Source of the DNA: G963663315 sp965116335
GTDB taxonomy: Bacteria > Pseudomonadota > Gammaproteobacteria > Arenicellales > Poriferihabitantaceae
Direction of reading: 5' to 3'
DNA: 64,000 nt
Assembly (NCBI GenBank): GCA_965116335.1
Contig: OZ220677.1
Span: forward strand, 1,364,001-1,428,000
The notes beneath the pieces are model-generated. The model was given only the letters and a program-made list of their open reading frames with translations. It did no database searches and had not been told where the DNA came from. Position numbers and translations under genes: made by a program. Shown here piece after piece: positions 1 to 8,726 of this stretch (its first letter is position 1; every line of letters begins with the position of its first letter).

Positions 1-559
1 CTACAATTTCCTGACCATTGGCCGCAATAATGTCATATTCAAAGTTATCATCGGAGCCGCTTTGTGAAATATTCCGGTAAATCTGGTAAACATGAACGCC
101 CTTCTCCTGTAACATCGCAACCAAATCCCCCTCTACCAGACTCTCCACCAACCGTCCCCACCGGCTGTTAAAAGAAGCTTCGTTCTTTTTAATCTGCTTG
201 TCGGTTTCTTTCATTCGTCTGTCGGTTTCCTTCATTTCCTGCATGAGCTCTTCATGGTCGGCGGCCTGCCTGGCAGCGATTTCTGCTATTTCCTGCATGG
301 ATTTTTCATGTCTGGCATCCTCTCTGGCGGCAGCTTCCTTCCGCCTGGCATCTTCTATGGCGGCGGCTTCCTTCCGCCTGGCATCCTCTATAGCGGCGGC
401 TTCCTCCTGTCTGGCAGCAGCAGCTTCCTCTCTGGCAGCAGCAGCTTCCTGTCTGGCAGCGGTTTCTTTGCTGATGGCGGCGGTTTCTTCCAGGTTGGCG
501 GAAACTTCTTTCAGAATCGCCCAGATTTCGTCTGGAGTGGGTACGGTGGTGGTGGTCAT
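1..559 (-). CDS. Coiled-coil PD-(D/E)XK-like protein, copy 1 (3' end outside window)
   Basis: The start ATG reads MTTTTVPTPDEIW, as in the two copies downstream. A long Ala/Glu-rich coiled coil follows, then the conserved RWGRLVESLVEGDL segment, and the window ends inside the nuclease-like core (YDIIAANGQEIVVVE). This copy has the longest coiled coil of the three, with extra repeats of an EDARREEAAA-type unit. The nuclease-like reading comes from the Asp...EVK pattern in the full copies. Substrate and role are unknown. It is DUF3782-like in layout, but I cannot confirm the family name. Confidence 0.75.
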   Translation of the reverse strand, partial: MTTTTVPTPDEIWAILKEVSANLEETAAISKETAARQEAAAAREEAAAARQEEAAAIEDARRKEAAAIEDARRKEAAAREDARHEKSMQEIAEIAARQAADHEELMQEMKETDRRMKETDKQIKKNEASFNSRWGRLVESLVEGDLVAMLQEKGVHVYQIYRNISQSGSDDNFEYDIIAANGQEIV

Positions 560-639
560 TTCGACATTCCTTACAGGTAGCGATTGCGGATTATAGCAGA
601 ATCGGGGTTGGAGGCGGAGACTGTTCGGGATCGGAACGG

Positions 640-829
640 GTGTCAACGATAGCGGGCGACCACAGAGGGTCGCCCCTACGATGACTTTACGTGCGGTATC
701 TGAATGGGTGTGGATTCCCGCTTGTGCGGGAATGACGGGTTGGGACGAGAAAATCACTCCCCCCTTGAGGGGGAGTCAAGTCCGCTTGCGGATTTGGTGG
801 GGGGACGTCGGGGGAAATGATTGGCCTGT
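640..829. repeat. Dispersed palindromic repeat cluster
   Basis: Three palindrome types occur in a row: GGGCGACC...GGTCGCCC around 654-678, a GATTCCCGC...GCGGGAATG unit around 712-735, and a CCCCCTTGAGGGGG unit with a CCGCTTGCGG arm around 768-800. All three recur in other gaps of this window. No gene is seen here. Confidence 0.8.
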
Positions 830-1579
830 TCAGGAGAAAATCTGTGGTTTGAAATTGTCCTTATTGATGATGCTGGCGCTGTTGCCGGTGGCTCTGATCA
901 CGAATAATCCCTGTTTCTCTGCATAAACATGCGCTTGTTCATCAGATTTTAACCAGGCTATCGCTCCATACACGGTGTTATCCTTGAAACGCGGCATGCG
1001 AGTCGTAACCTTACTCATACTCACCAGGAAATCCTTGACATCCTGCGCCTTCAGGGTGGTCTTGACTTCAACCACTACAATTTCCTGACCATTGGCCGCA
1101 ATAATGTCATATTCAAAGTTATCATCGGAGCCGCTTTGTGAAATATTCCGGTAAATCTGGTAAACGTGAACGCCCTTCTCCTGTAACATCGCAACCAAAT
1201 CCCCCTCTACCAGACTCTCCACCAACCGTCCCCACCGGCTGTTAAAAGAAGCTTCGTTCTTTTTAATCTGCTTGTCGGTTTCTTTCATTCGTCTGTCGGT
1301 TTCCTTCATTTCCTGCATGAGCTCTTCATGGTCGGCGGCCTGCCTGGCAGCGATTTCTGCTATTTCCTGCATGGCTTTTTCATGTCTGGCATCTTCTATG
1401 GCGGCGGCTTCCTTCCGCCTGGCATCCTCTATAGCGGCGATTTCTTTTTGGCTGGCGCGAAATTCTGCCATTTCCTGTCTGCCTTTTTCATGGGCCGCGG
1501 CGGTTTCCTCCTGGGCAGCGGCGGTTCTTTCCAAAATCGCCCAGATTTCGTCTGGAGTGGGTACGGTGGTGGTGGTCAT
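830..1579 (-). CDS. Coiled-coil PD-(D/E)XK-like protein, copy 2
   Basis: This is a 249-residue protein. The start at MTTTTVPTPDEIW is conserved in all three copies; upstream codons belong to dispersed repeats. Residues 1 to about 125 form an Ala/Glu/Lys-rich coiled coil containing repeats such as AAIEDARR. Residues about 130-249 resemble a PD-(D/E)XK fold: RWGRLVESLVEGDL, then YDIIAANGQEIVVVEVKTTL with the Asp and Glu-X-Lys pair of the active site, then a conserved tail. Such coiled-coil and nuclease-like proteins are common in proteobacteria and cyanobacteria, but I know of no proven function. The copies differ mainly in coiled-coil repeat number. Confidence 0.8.
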   Translation of the reverse strand: MTTTTVPTPDEIWAILERTAAAQEETAAAHEKGRQEMAEFRASQKEIAAIEDARRKEAAAIEDARHEKAMQEIAEIAARQAADHEELMQEMKETDRRMKETDKQIKKNEASFNSRWGRLVESLVEGDLVAMLQEKGVHVYQIYRNISQSGSDDNFEYDIIAANGQEIVVVEVKTTLKAQDVKDFLVSMSKVTTRMPRFKDNTVYGAIAWLKSDEQAHVYAEKQGLFVIRATGNSASIINKDNFKPQIFS

Positions 1580-1654
1580 TTCGACATTCCTTACAGGTAG
1601 CGATTGCGGATTATAGCAGAATTGGGGTTGGAGGCGGAGACTGTTCGGGATCGG

Positions 1655-2094
1655 AACGGGTGTCAACGATAGCGGGCGACCACAGAGGGTCGCCCCTACG
1701 ATGACTTTACGTGCGGTATCTGAATGGTTGTGGATTCCCGCCTGCGCGGGAAAGACGGATTGGGGCATGCGATGACGGTTGGGTCCCCCCATCCAATCCG
1801 GCTGCGGATTGGATTCCCCCTCAAGGGGGGAATGATGTTGTAGAGCCTGCGCCTGACCGTTATCGTAGGGGAGGGTCTTGTGCCCTCCCGGGAATGTCGG
1901 GCGGGTATCAACGGTAGCGGGCGACCACAGAGGGTCGCCCCTACGATGACTTTACGTGCGGTATCTGAATGGGTGTGGATTCCCGCTTGTGCGGGAATGA
2001 CGGGTTGGGACGAGAAAATCACTCCCCCCTTGAGGGGGAGTCAAGTCCGCTTGCGGATTTGGTGGGGGGACGTCGGGGGAAATGATTGGCCTGT
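1655..2094. repeat. Dispersed palindromic repeat cluster (double)
   Basis: The GGGCGACC/GGTCGCCC palindrome occurs twice (about 1674 and 1918), the GATTCCCGC unit twice, and the CCAATCC...GGATTGG with CCCTCAAGGGGGG unit once. A GGGAGGG...CCCTCCC variant lies near 1868-1892. The second half (about 1910-2094) repeats the spacer at 660-829 almost exactly, so spacer and gene were duplicated together. No gene is seen. Confidence 0.8.
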
Positions 2095-2811
2095 TCAGGA
2101 GAAAATCTGTGGTTTGAAATTGTCCTTATTGATGATGCTGGCGCTGTTGCCGGTGGCTCTGATTACGAATAATCCCTGTTTCTCTGCATAAACATGCGCT
2201 TGTTCATCAGACTTTAACCAGGCGGTCGCTCCATAGACGGTTTTGTCCTTAAAACTCTGCATTCGAGTCGTAACCTTACCCACACTGACCAGGAAATCCT
2301 TGACATCCTGCGCCTTCAAGGTGGTCTTGACTTCAACCACTACAATTTCCTGACCATTGGCCGCAATGATGTCATATTCAAAGTTATCATCGGAGCCGCT
2401 TTGTGAAATATTCCGGTAAATCTGGTAAACATGAACGCCCTTCTCCTGTAACATCGCAACCAAATCCCCCTCTACCAGACTCTCCACCAACCGTCCCCAC
2501 CGGCTGTTAAAAGAAGCTTCGTTCTTTTTAATCTGCTTGTCGGTTTCTTTCATTCGTCTGTCGGTTTCCTTCATTTCCTGCATGAGCTCTTCATGGTCGG
2601 CGGCCTGCCTGGCAGCGATTTCTGCTATTTCCTGCATGGCTTTTTCATGTCTGGCATCCTCTATGGCGGCGGCTTCCTCCTGTCTGGCAGCAGCAGCTTC
2701 CTGTCTGGCAGCGGTTTCTTTGCTGATGGCGGCGGTTTCTTCCAGGTTGGCGGAAACTTCTTTCAGAATCGCCCAGATTTCGTCTGGAGTGGGTACGGTG
2801 GTGGTGGTCAT
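2095..2811 (-). CDS. Coiled-coil PD-(D/E)XK-like protein, copy 3
   Basis: This 238-residue paralogue of the two upstream genes has the same start and the same nuclease-like C-terminal half (Asp at YDIIAANGQ, then VEVKTTL). The coiled coil is shorter and differently arranged: KEVSANLEETAAISKETAA replaces the QEETAAAHEKG stretch of copy 2. A few substitutions lie after the catalytic core (VSVGKVTTRMQSFKDKTV). The near identity elsewhere points to recent duplication or gene conversion. Function is unknown. Confidence 0.8.
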   Translation of the reverse strand: MTTTTVPTPDEIWAILKEVSANLEETAAISKETAARQEAAAARQEEAAAIEDARHEKAMQEIAEIAARQAADHEELMQEMKETDRRMKETDKQIKKNEASFNSRWGRLVESLVEGDLVAMLQEKGVHVYQIYRNISQSGSDDNFEYDIIAANGQEIVVVEVKTTLKAQDVKDFLVSVGKVTTRMQSFKDKTVYGATAWLKSDEQAHVYAEKQGLFVIRATGNSASIINKDNFKPQIFS

Positions 2812-2879
2812 TTCGACATTCCTTACAGGTAGCGATTGCGGATTATAGCAGAATTGGGGTTGGAGGCGGAGACTGTTCG

Positions 2880-3250
2880 GGATCGGAACGGGTGTCAACG
2901 ATAGCGGGCGACCACAGAGGGTCGCCCCTACGATGACTTTACGTGCGGTATCTGAATGGTTGTGGATTCCCGCCTGCGCGGGAAGGACGGGTTGGGGCGT
3001 AGGAGGACGGGTGGTTGGGGTGTGGGTTGGCGGATGGTTGGGGCGTGGGATTACGGTTGTGCCCCCCCATCCAATCCGGTTGCGGATTGGATTCCCCCTC
3101 AAGGGGGGAATGATGTTGTAGAGCCTGCTCCCGAACGTTATCGTAGGGGAGGGTCTTGTGCCTTCCCGCGAATGTCGGGCGGGTATCAACGGTAGCGGGC
3201 ACCCACAAGGGGCACCCCTACGACCAAGCCGGGGGCAGGCGGCTTACGCT
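2880..3250. repeat. Dispersed palindromic repeat cluster
   Basis: The spacer carries the same three palindrome types, a short GGTTGGGGCGTGGG-like tandem stretch near 2990-3055, and a GGGCACCC...GGGGCACCCC variant near 3197-3220. No gene is seen. Confidence 0.75.
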
Positions 3251-5698
3251 TTACTCCTTCTCTGCGTGATAAAAGCCTGCGGCTGCGCCGACGACGCTTG
3301 GGTCGTCCAGTTCGCCGGCATTGTAAAACAGTGCTTCGAAATCACCGAAGAAGCCGGTCGGGCGTTGTTCGAAGCGTTGGCCCTGGTCGTTCCCCATCTC
3401 GCCGTAAGCTTGCCAGCCCCAACGGCCACTTACTGTTTTGCCGCCATCGTAAGTAGCGCCTCTTACGCCATTGGCGCCAATATATCCAGCAGTTCTTTCA
3501 TCTAAAACAGTTGTAGGGAAAGCGTCCATGGTTGTCAGAGGGATACTCCATGCAGGATCGACATGACCTTCGCCTGCCACCGCCCTGAAATTGTCAATCG
3601 TGCCATTAAGGGTCGGAGTCGTGCCGAAGGTCGCATTTAGTGTCACGTCCGCCTCGAAGTGGCCGGATGCAGTGGTCATGGCGTCTCCGGCGCCGGTCCT
3701 GCGTGCAGACAGGCCGTGTGCATCTCCGCTGTAGGTGGCGCTGCCAGCAAGGCCACGGTCACTGTCACCAAAGTTCAGGTTGCTCACTGATACGTCTGCT
3801 GTCCCAACCCAGCCGATGCGACCCTGGAGCGTGAGGCTGTTGACGTCGTCGTCAATTCCCTCCAGCCACAAGCCGTAATCGACGTAGTTATCGACTAACT
3901 CATAGACACCGTCTCCGTCTGAATCCATATAACGGGACATCTCGGTGTTGTAGCCAAGCTCGCCCTGCCGGTCGCTATCCACAACAGGGCTGAAGTAAAA
4001 GCCATCACCCAAGTACTTCACCTTCACAACCTCATTCTCACCCTCACCATTAATAATCGTAATCGTATTCTCATTCAAATCACAGCCACCACTCCGATCA
4101 CAGTAAAGCGTCCCTGCCATGCCGTTCAGCTGACCGTGAAAGAAACCATACTGGCTAACCTGGTTGAGGACACTTATGCCGCCCGCGGGGGCGCCGCCCT
4201 CACCGAACGTGCCTTCCGCCCTGACGACGAAATCAGACAATTTCGGACGGGTCTGAAAATTGATGGCATAATGATTCTGCGGAAGGCCTGTTTCGGCGTG
4301 CTTAGTAGCATTTATCGTATTGTCTGGATTGCGGAAAGTCCGACGACTGAGCCCCCAGTCATTGTTGTCTTCGGCGATCTGCCTGAACGTCATGGTTCCT
4401 TCCGGGGCGGCGCGGAGAAAGACATGGGCACTGGTATCGAGATCCATGAGGTCGCCGGTGGTGTTGATAACAGGGTCAGAATCAGACCCTCGTATCTGTG
4501 CATTTGCTCTTGGCCTATCATAAGCGAGCAATGCAAACACCATCTCCGCTTTTTCCTGCTCGCTGACATCGCCCAGCGCGGTCTCCCAACGCGTAATGTC
4601 CTTATTAAGGGCAGTCTTGAGATTTTCGAGGGAGGTTGTGATCTCCTCAACCAACCCACCCTCTCCATTCTCTCCACCAACCACTACCGCTTCAGCCTCC
4701 TTAGCCTCCTGATCGCTTCTCTTATCATTCTCGGCGGTCGTAAGCCGCTCGGCTTCCTCGCTGGCTTCCGCCTCCGCCCGGGTCGCGGCTTCGAACTCCT
4801 GCTTCGCCTCTATGTATGCTTCTGCCATCCTTTTTTCAGCCGCTTCCATCCGATATCTAGCGGCTGCCTCACTCGCAGCCTCAATCTCAATCTCCTTGTC
4901 CATAATATCCTGGTTGGTAGCATCAGGGCTTTGTTGAGGGTCTTTCAACACTGCCAATTCTAACCTAGCATCGGCGGCGTGGGCATCGGACTCAAGAGCA
5001 TCCTGCTCAAGCTCCATGATTTCCATGTTCAGAGGATTGTACACTGCCTCTTTCTGACCAAGAGCCTGTACGGCTGTTGCGTACACCGTATTGGCCTCAC
5101 TCGCTTCTCCAGCAAGACCCTCCGCTTCTTCAGCAAGACCTGCGGCTTCGGCACCTAAATCACTGTATATCTGCTTGGCAGTCTTAAGATCTTCCTCAAC
5201 TTTCGCAATCCCGGCCTTCATCGCGTCGACCTGCGATTGCGCTTCTGCCGTGATGCCCGCGGATACGCCCATGGCAGCGGCGATGACCTGGTTGGATTCC
5301 AGATAGATAAGGTTAGCGCCGGTCTCCACTGCCGCTCTGTTCAATATATCAGGCACCTCTGTTACGGCTTCTTGCGCTTCATCTCTGGCCGTCATTGCAT
5401 CCTCCACCGGGTCATCACTGGGCGTAACAGGGTCCGGGGTGTCGCCTCCGCCAGGGCTGGTTGGGCTGGTTCCACCACCACCGCCACCACCGGCCGTGCT
5501 TCCATCTCCACTGTCCGTATCGCCGCCTCCGTTGTCGCCGCCGGTATTGCCGTCCATATTTCCGGTGTTGGGTTGTTCAGGAGCTACCGCTGTGCCTCCC
5601 CCACCTCCGCAGGCGGTCAGCAGCAGGCTCAGGCTCACTGCAACCAGAACGGATACTATCGAATTGATTTTGTTTGTCTCTTGACCCAGATTACTCAT
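3251..5698 (-). CDS. Large surface lipoprotein with coiled coil and TbpB-like C-terminus, paralogue 1
   Basis: This is an 815-residue protein. Residues 1-31 are a lipoprotein signal with lipobox LLTAC. A Gly/Asp/Pro-rich linker runs to about residue 95, and an Ala/Glu-rich helical region to about 370. The C-terminal half is beta-rich and contains a small Cys pair region (YCDRSGGCD), a GLSARRTGAGD segment and a final FFGDFEALFY...VVGAAAGFYHAEKE stretch. That ending resembles the closing strands of TbpB-type and related surface lipoprotein barrels, where a Gly-Phe-Tyr-Gly strand is followed by a Gly-Gly-X-Phe strand. The full layout recurs in the paralogue at 9425-11548. A cell-surface ligand-binding or adhesion role is inference; the ligand is unknown. 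The ATG matches the paralogue's N-terminal alignment. Confidence 0.75.
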   Translation of the reverse strand: MSNLGQETNKINSIVSVLVAVSLSLLLTACGGGGGTAVAPEQPNTGNMDGNTGGDNGGGDTDSGDGSTAGGGGGGGTSPTSPGGGDTPDPVTPSDDPVEDAMTARDEAQEAVTEVPDILNRAAVETGANLIYLESNQVIAAAMGVSAGITAEAQSQVDAMKAGIAKVEEDLKTAKQIYSDLGAEAAGLAEEAEGLAGEASEANTVYATAVQALGQKEAVYNPLNMEIMELEQDALESDAHAADARLELAVLKDPQQSPDATNQDIMDKEIEIEAASEAAARYRMEAAEKRMAEAYIEAKQEFEAATRAEAEASEEAERLTTAENDKRSDQEAKEAEAVVVGGENGEGGLVEEITTSLENLKTALNKDITRWETALGDVSEQEKAEMVFALLAYDRPRANAQIRGSDSDPVINTTGDLMDLDTSAHVFLRAAPEGTMTFRQIAEDNNDWGLSRRTFRNPDNTINATKHAETGLPQNHYAINFQTRPKLSDFVVRAEGTFGEGGAPAGGISVLNQVSQYGFFHGQLNGMAGTLYCDRSGGCDLNENTITIINGEGENEVVKVKYLGDGFYFSPVVDSDRQGELGYNTEMSRYMDSDGDGVYELVDNYVDYGLWLEGIDDDVNSLTLQGRIGWVGTADVSVSNLNFGDSDRGLAGSATYSGDAHGLSARRTGAGDAMTTASGHFEADVTLNATFGTTPTLNGTIDNFRAVAGEGHVDPAWSIPLTTMDAFPTTVLDERTAGYIGANGVRGATYDGGKTVSGRWGWQAYGEMGNDQGQRFEQRPTGFFGDFEALFYNAGELDDPSVVGAAAGFYHAEKE

Positions 5699-6036
5699 CT
5701 ACCCAGACTCCAGATTGTTGGTTGGTTCAGCATCAGCGCAGGCGCCAACGCCCGAATTAGCAATATCCAGCGATATTAAACGCAACAATAAACAAAGTCA
5801 AACAAAAGAACATCCAATCATTGCCCGGTCTGCGGCAAGAAAATCACTCCCCCCTTGAGGGGGAGTCAAATCCGCTCACGGATTTGGTGGGGGGAATTGA
5901 CGAGTGGGGCTGGGGATGATGGTAGCGGGAGGGCACAAGACCCTCCCCTACGCATCGGTAATTGCGGATTTCGTATGGTTGTGGATTCCTGTCATCGTTC
6001 GTTGTTTGACGGATTGTGTCAATTCTCCCTGATGCG
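5699..6036. repeat. Gene-free spacer with dispersed palindromes
   Basis: The spacer carries a CCCCCTTGAGGGGG unit with a CCGCTCACGG arm (about 5848-5890) and a GGGAGGG...CCCTCCCC unit (about 5927-5952). Near 5972-6050 is a segment (GTATGGTTGTGGATTCCTGTC and following) that recurs at about 7767-7848. No gene is seen. Confidence 0.65.
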
Positions 6037-6438
6037 CTACTGCCTCGGCCATTGTTCTACTACGCCGGATAAATGTCCTACCTGTTGCGTAAGCTGGGTG
6101 ATTTGCTGGTTAATTTGCTGGTTGCCTTGATACACAAACCCTAATATGACCAGCGTCAAAACAAAATGTAATCCGAACATCCAGCGCAACCCGACTACAT
6201 CTTGCCGGACTCCTGCCACTTCCCCCCGGACTCCGGCAATTTCCTGGCGTAGTGATTTTTCCACCGCTTTCAGGTCGGACTGTACCAGTTTCAGGTCGGC
6301 CTTTGTTGCCAGGTCGTCTCCATGGCTTCCTACTACTTCGGCGACTGTCTCGGCCACCGCCTCAGCCTGGATAGTCTCAAAACCTGCCTTTTCCAACTTC
6401 CGCATGGTGGCCAGGGTATCAATCGCTATGGTTGTCAT
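6037..6438 (-). CDS. DUF1640-like coiled-coil membrane protein, array member 1
   Basis: This 133-residue protein has an N-terminal module (MTTIAIDTLATMRKLEKAGF, then QAEAVAETVAEVV), a GDDLATKADLKLVQSDL coiled coil, and one membrane segment (MFGLHFVLTLVILGFVY). A polar Gln/Asn-rich tail follows the membrane segment. The layout matches DUF1640/CCDC90-like proteins, whose mitochondrial relatives sit in the inner membrane; the bacterial role is not established. It is one of seven same-strand paralogues. Confidence 0.75.
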   Translation of the reverse strand: MTTIAIDTLATMRKLEKAGFETIQAEAVAETVAEVVGSHGDDLATKADLKLVQSDLKAVEKSLRQEIAGVRGEVAGVRQDVVGLRWMFGLHFVLTLVILGFVYQGNQQINQQITQLTQQVGHLSGVVEQWPRQ

Positions 6439-6493
6439 GATTCTTTCCTGATGTTTATTTGTATTGGTTCCTGTTATTGTTCGCCCTGATACG

Positions 6494-6958
6494 CTATTGC
6501 TTCGTCCACTGTTCTACTACGCCGGATAAATGCCCTACCTGTTGCGTAAGCTGGGTGATTTGCTGGTTAATTTGCTGGTTGCCTTGATACATAAACCCGA
6601 ATATAACCAGATTCAAAGCAACCACAAACCCGGCAACAATCCCGAATGTCCAGCGCAATCCGGCTACTTCCCCTCGGACTCCGGCAATTTCCTGGCGTAG
6701 TGATTTTTCTACCGCTTTCAGGTCGGACTGTACTACTTTCAAGTCGGACTGTACTACTTTCAGGTCAGACTGTACTACTTTCAAGTCGGACTTCACTACT
6801 TTCAGGTCGGACTGTACCAGTTTCAGGTCGGCCTTTGTTGCCAGGTCGTCTCCCTGGCGTCCTACTACTTCGGCCACCGCCTCAGCCTGGACAGTCTCAA
6901 ACCCTGCCTTTTCCAGCTTCCGCATGGTGGCCAGGGTATCAATCGCTATGGTTGCCAT
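6494..6958 (-). CDS. DUF1640-like coiled-coil membrane protein, array member 2 (expanded heptads)
   Basis: This 154-residue protein is the longest of the array. Its coiled coil contains about six consecutive near-identical heptads of the form LKVVQSD (21 bp each, about 6710-6840), against one or two in its neighbours. The membrane segment is a variant (FGIVAGFVVALNLVIFGFMY) shared only with member 6. The tail is the NQQINQQITQLTQQ type. Heptad number probably varies by slippage or unequal exchange. Function is unknown. Confidence 0.75.
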   Translation of the reverse strand: MATIAIDTLATMRKLEKAGFETVQAEAVAEVVGRQGDDLATKADLKLVQSDLKVVKSDLKVVQSDLKVVQSDLKVVQSDLKAVEKSLRQEIAGVRGEVAGLRWTFGIVAGFVVALNLVIFGFMYQGNQQINQQITQLTQQVGHLSGVVEQWTKQ

Positions 6959-7015
6959 GAGCCTTTCCTGATGTTGATTGGTATTGGTTCGAAGATTACT
7001 GCACGGCTTGCTCGG

Positions 7016-7354
7016 TCAACCTGCCGTCAAGATGGCCATTATTCCGGCCACTTCCTGTCCGATAGTGAATACCTGCCACGTCAGGGCAGCCATAATCCCC
7101 AACATAGCCAGCGTAAAGGCAAAATGTAATCCGAACATCCAGCGCAATCCGGCAATTTCCTGGCGTAGTGATTTTTCCACCGCTTTCAGGTCGGACTGTA
7201 CCAGTTTCAGGTCGGCCTTTGTTGCCAGGTCGTCTCCCTGGCTTCCTACTACTTCGGCGACTGTCTCGGCCACCGCCTCAGCCTGGACAGTCTCAAAACC
7301 TGCCTTTTCCAGCTTCCGCATGGTGGCCAGGGTATCAATCGCTATAGTTGTCAT
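7016..7354 (-). CDS. DUF1640-like coiled-coil membrane protein, array member 3
   Basis: This 112-residue protein has the MTTIAIDTLATMRKLEKAGF head and one or two heptads. Its C-terminal module is different: MFGLHFAFTLAMLGIMAALTW followed by a second hydrophobic stretch ending MAILTAG. That C-terminal module and the downstream spacer are nearly identical in member 4, which suggests the exon-like modules are exchanged by recombination. Confidence 0.7.
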   Translation of the reverse strand: MTTIAIDTLATMRKLEKAGFETVQAEAVAETVAEVVGSQGDDLATKADLKLVQSDLKAVEKSLRQEIAGLRWMFGLHFAFTLAMLGIMAALTWQVFTIGQEVAGIMAILTAG

Positions 7355-7411
7355 GATCCTTTCCTGATGTTGGTTGGTATTGGTTCGAAGATTACTGCAC
7401 GGCTTGCTCGG

Positions 7412-7684
7412 TCAACCTGCCGTCAAGATGGCCATTATTCCGGCCACTTCCTGTCCGATAGTGAATACCTGCCACGTCAGGGCAGCCATAATCCCCAACA
7501 TAGCCAGCGTAAAGGCAAAATGTAATCCGAACATCCAGCGCAATCCGGCAATGTCGGACTTTGTTGCTAACTGTTCGCCTTGATGCGCTACTGCCTCGGC
7601 TACCGCTTCGGCCTGGCTTGATTCAAACCCGGCTGCTTGCAGTTTTCGTGCTGTCGCCAGTGTGTCGATGGTATACGCTGCCAT
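7412..7684 (-). CDS. DUF1640-like coiled-coil membrane protein, array member 4
   Basis: This 90-residue protein combines a second head type (MAAYTIDTLATARKLQAAGF, then AHQGEQLATKSD) with the MFGLHFAFTLAMLG membrane module of member 3. The heptad stretch is nearly absent. Head type 2 recurs only in member 7. Confidence 0.7.
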   Translation of the reverse strand: MAAYTIDTLATARKLQAAGFESSQAEAVAEAVAHQGEQLATKSDIAGLRWMFGLHFAFTLAMLGIMAALTWQVFTIGQEVAGIMAILTAG

Positions 7685-7848
7685 GTCTGTTTCTCCGCTT
7701 GGTATTTCCTTATGTATCCTCTATGGATGGATTGTGCCTGAATCCATCCATCCGGTCAATGATCCGTATGGTTGTGGATTCCTGTCATCGTTCGTTATTT
7801 GACGGATTGTGTCAATTCTCCCTGATGCGCTACTGCCTCGGCCACTCC
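7685..7848. repeat. Array spacer with repeats and a head/tail remnant
   Basis: The spacer holds an inverted repeat around ATGGATGGATT...AATCCATCCAT (about 7720-7752). It also holds the GTATGGTTGTGGATTCCTGTC segment shared with 5972-6050, ending in GATGCGCTACTGCCTCGGCC, a short relic of a type-2 head. A close copy of the first part lies at 9037-9110. No intact gene is seen. Confidence 0.6.
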
Positions 7849-8175
7849 TCAGCCTGCCGTCAAGATGGCTACATCGCGCCAGATAGCGAACAGAAAGCCC
7901 AACATAATCAGCGTAAAGGCAAAATGTAATCCGAACATCCAGCGCAATCCTGCCACTTCCCCCCGGACTCCGGTAATTTCCCCCCGGACTCCGGCAATTT
8001 CCTGGCGTAGTGATTTTTCTACCGCTTTCAGGTCGGCCTTTGTTGCCAGGTCGTCTCCCTGGCGTCCTACTACTTCGGCGACTGTCTCGGCCACCGCCTC
8101 AGCCTGGACAGTCTCAAACCCTGCCTTTTCCAGCTTCCGCATGGTGGCCAGGGTATCAATCGCTATGGTTGTCAT
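7849..8175 (-). CDS. DUF1640-like coiled-coil membrane protein, array member 5
   Basis: This 108-residue protein has head type 1, a short coiled coil carrying two RGE(I/V)(T/A)GV units, then MFGLHFAFTLIMLGFLFAIW and the tail DVAILTAG. It shares pieces with members 1 and 3. Function is unknown. Confidence 0.7.
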   Translation of the reverse strand: MTTIAIDTLATMRKLEKAGFETVQAEAVAETVAEVVGRQGDDLATKADLKAVEKSLRQEIAGVRGEITGVRGEVAGLRWMFGLHFAFTLIMLGFLFAIWRDVAILTAG

Positions 8176-8275
8176 GAGCCTTTCCTGATGTTGATTGGTA
8201 TTGGTTCCTATTGCGTCAAGGCAAAATGTAATCCGGTAATGTCGGACTTCGTCGCTAACTGTTCGCCTTGATGCG

Positions 8276-8626
8276 CTACTGCCTCGGCCATTGCTCTACT
8301 ACGCCGGATAAATGCCCTACCTGTTGCGTAAGCTGGGTGATTTGCTGGTTAATTTGCTGGTTGCCTTGATACATAAACCCGAATATGACCAGATTCAAAG
8401 CAACCACAAACCCGGCGACAATCCCGAATGTCCAGCGCAATCCGGCTATTTCCTGGCGTAGTGATTTTTCTACCACTTTCAGGTCGGCCTTTGTTGCCAG
8501 GTCGTCTCCCTGGCGTCCTACTACTTCGGCGACTGTCTCGGCCACCGCCTCAGCCTGGACAGTCTCAAACCCTGCCTTTTCCAGCTTCCGCATGGTGGCC
8601 AGGGTATCAATCGCTATGGTTGTCAT
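8276..8626 (-). CDS. DUF1640-like coiled-coil membrane protein, array member 6
   Basis: This 116-residue protein has head type 1, a single heptad (LKVVEKSL), the FGIVAGFVVALNLVIFGFMY membrane segment of member 2, and the NQQINQQITQL tail. The gap to member 5 (8176-8275) carries a degenerate TSDFVANCSP-type head fragment, evidence of past deletion between copies. Confidence 0.7.
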   Translation of the reverse strand: MTTIAIDTLATMRKLEKAGFETVQAEAVAETVAEVVGRQGDDLATKADLKVVEKSLRQEIAGLRWTFGIVAGFVVALNLVIFGFMYQGNQQINQQITQLTQQVGHLSGVVEQWPRQ

Positions 8627-8726
8627 GATCCTTTCCTGATGTTGGTTGGTATTGGTTCCTATTGCGTCAAGGCAAAATGTAATCCGTCAATGTCGGACTT
8701 CGTCGCTAACTGTTCGCCTTGATACG

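Noticed and set aside
198..596. Plus-strand ORFs with Ser/Ala-rich products (also near 1272-1616 and 2537-2848)
   Set aside because: They are the antisense of the Ala/Glu coiled-coil repeats of the minus-strand genes; open only because of repeat composition.
640..3250. CRISPR array
   Set aside because: Repeats are palindromic, differ in type and spacing, lack regular unique spacers, and no cas gene is present in the window.
4136..4963. 275-codon plus-strand ORF
   Set aside because: It lies wholly inside the lipoprotein gene, with no ribosome site, and its product has no domain-like pattern.
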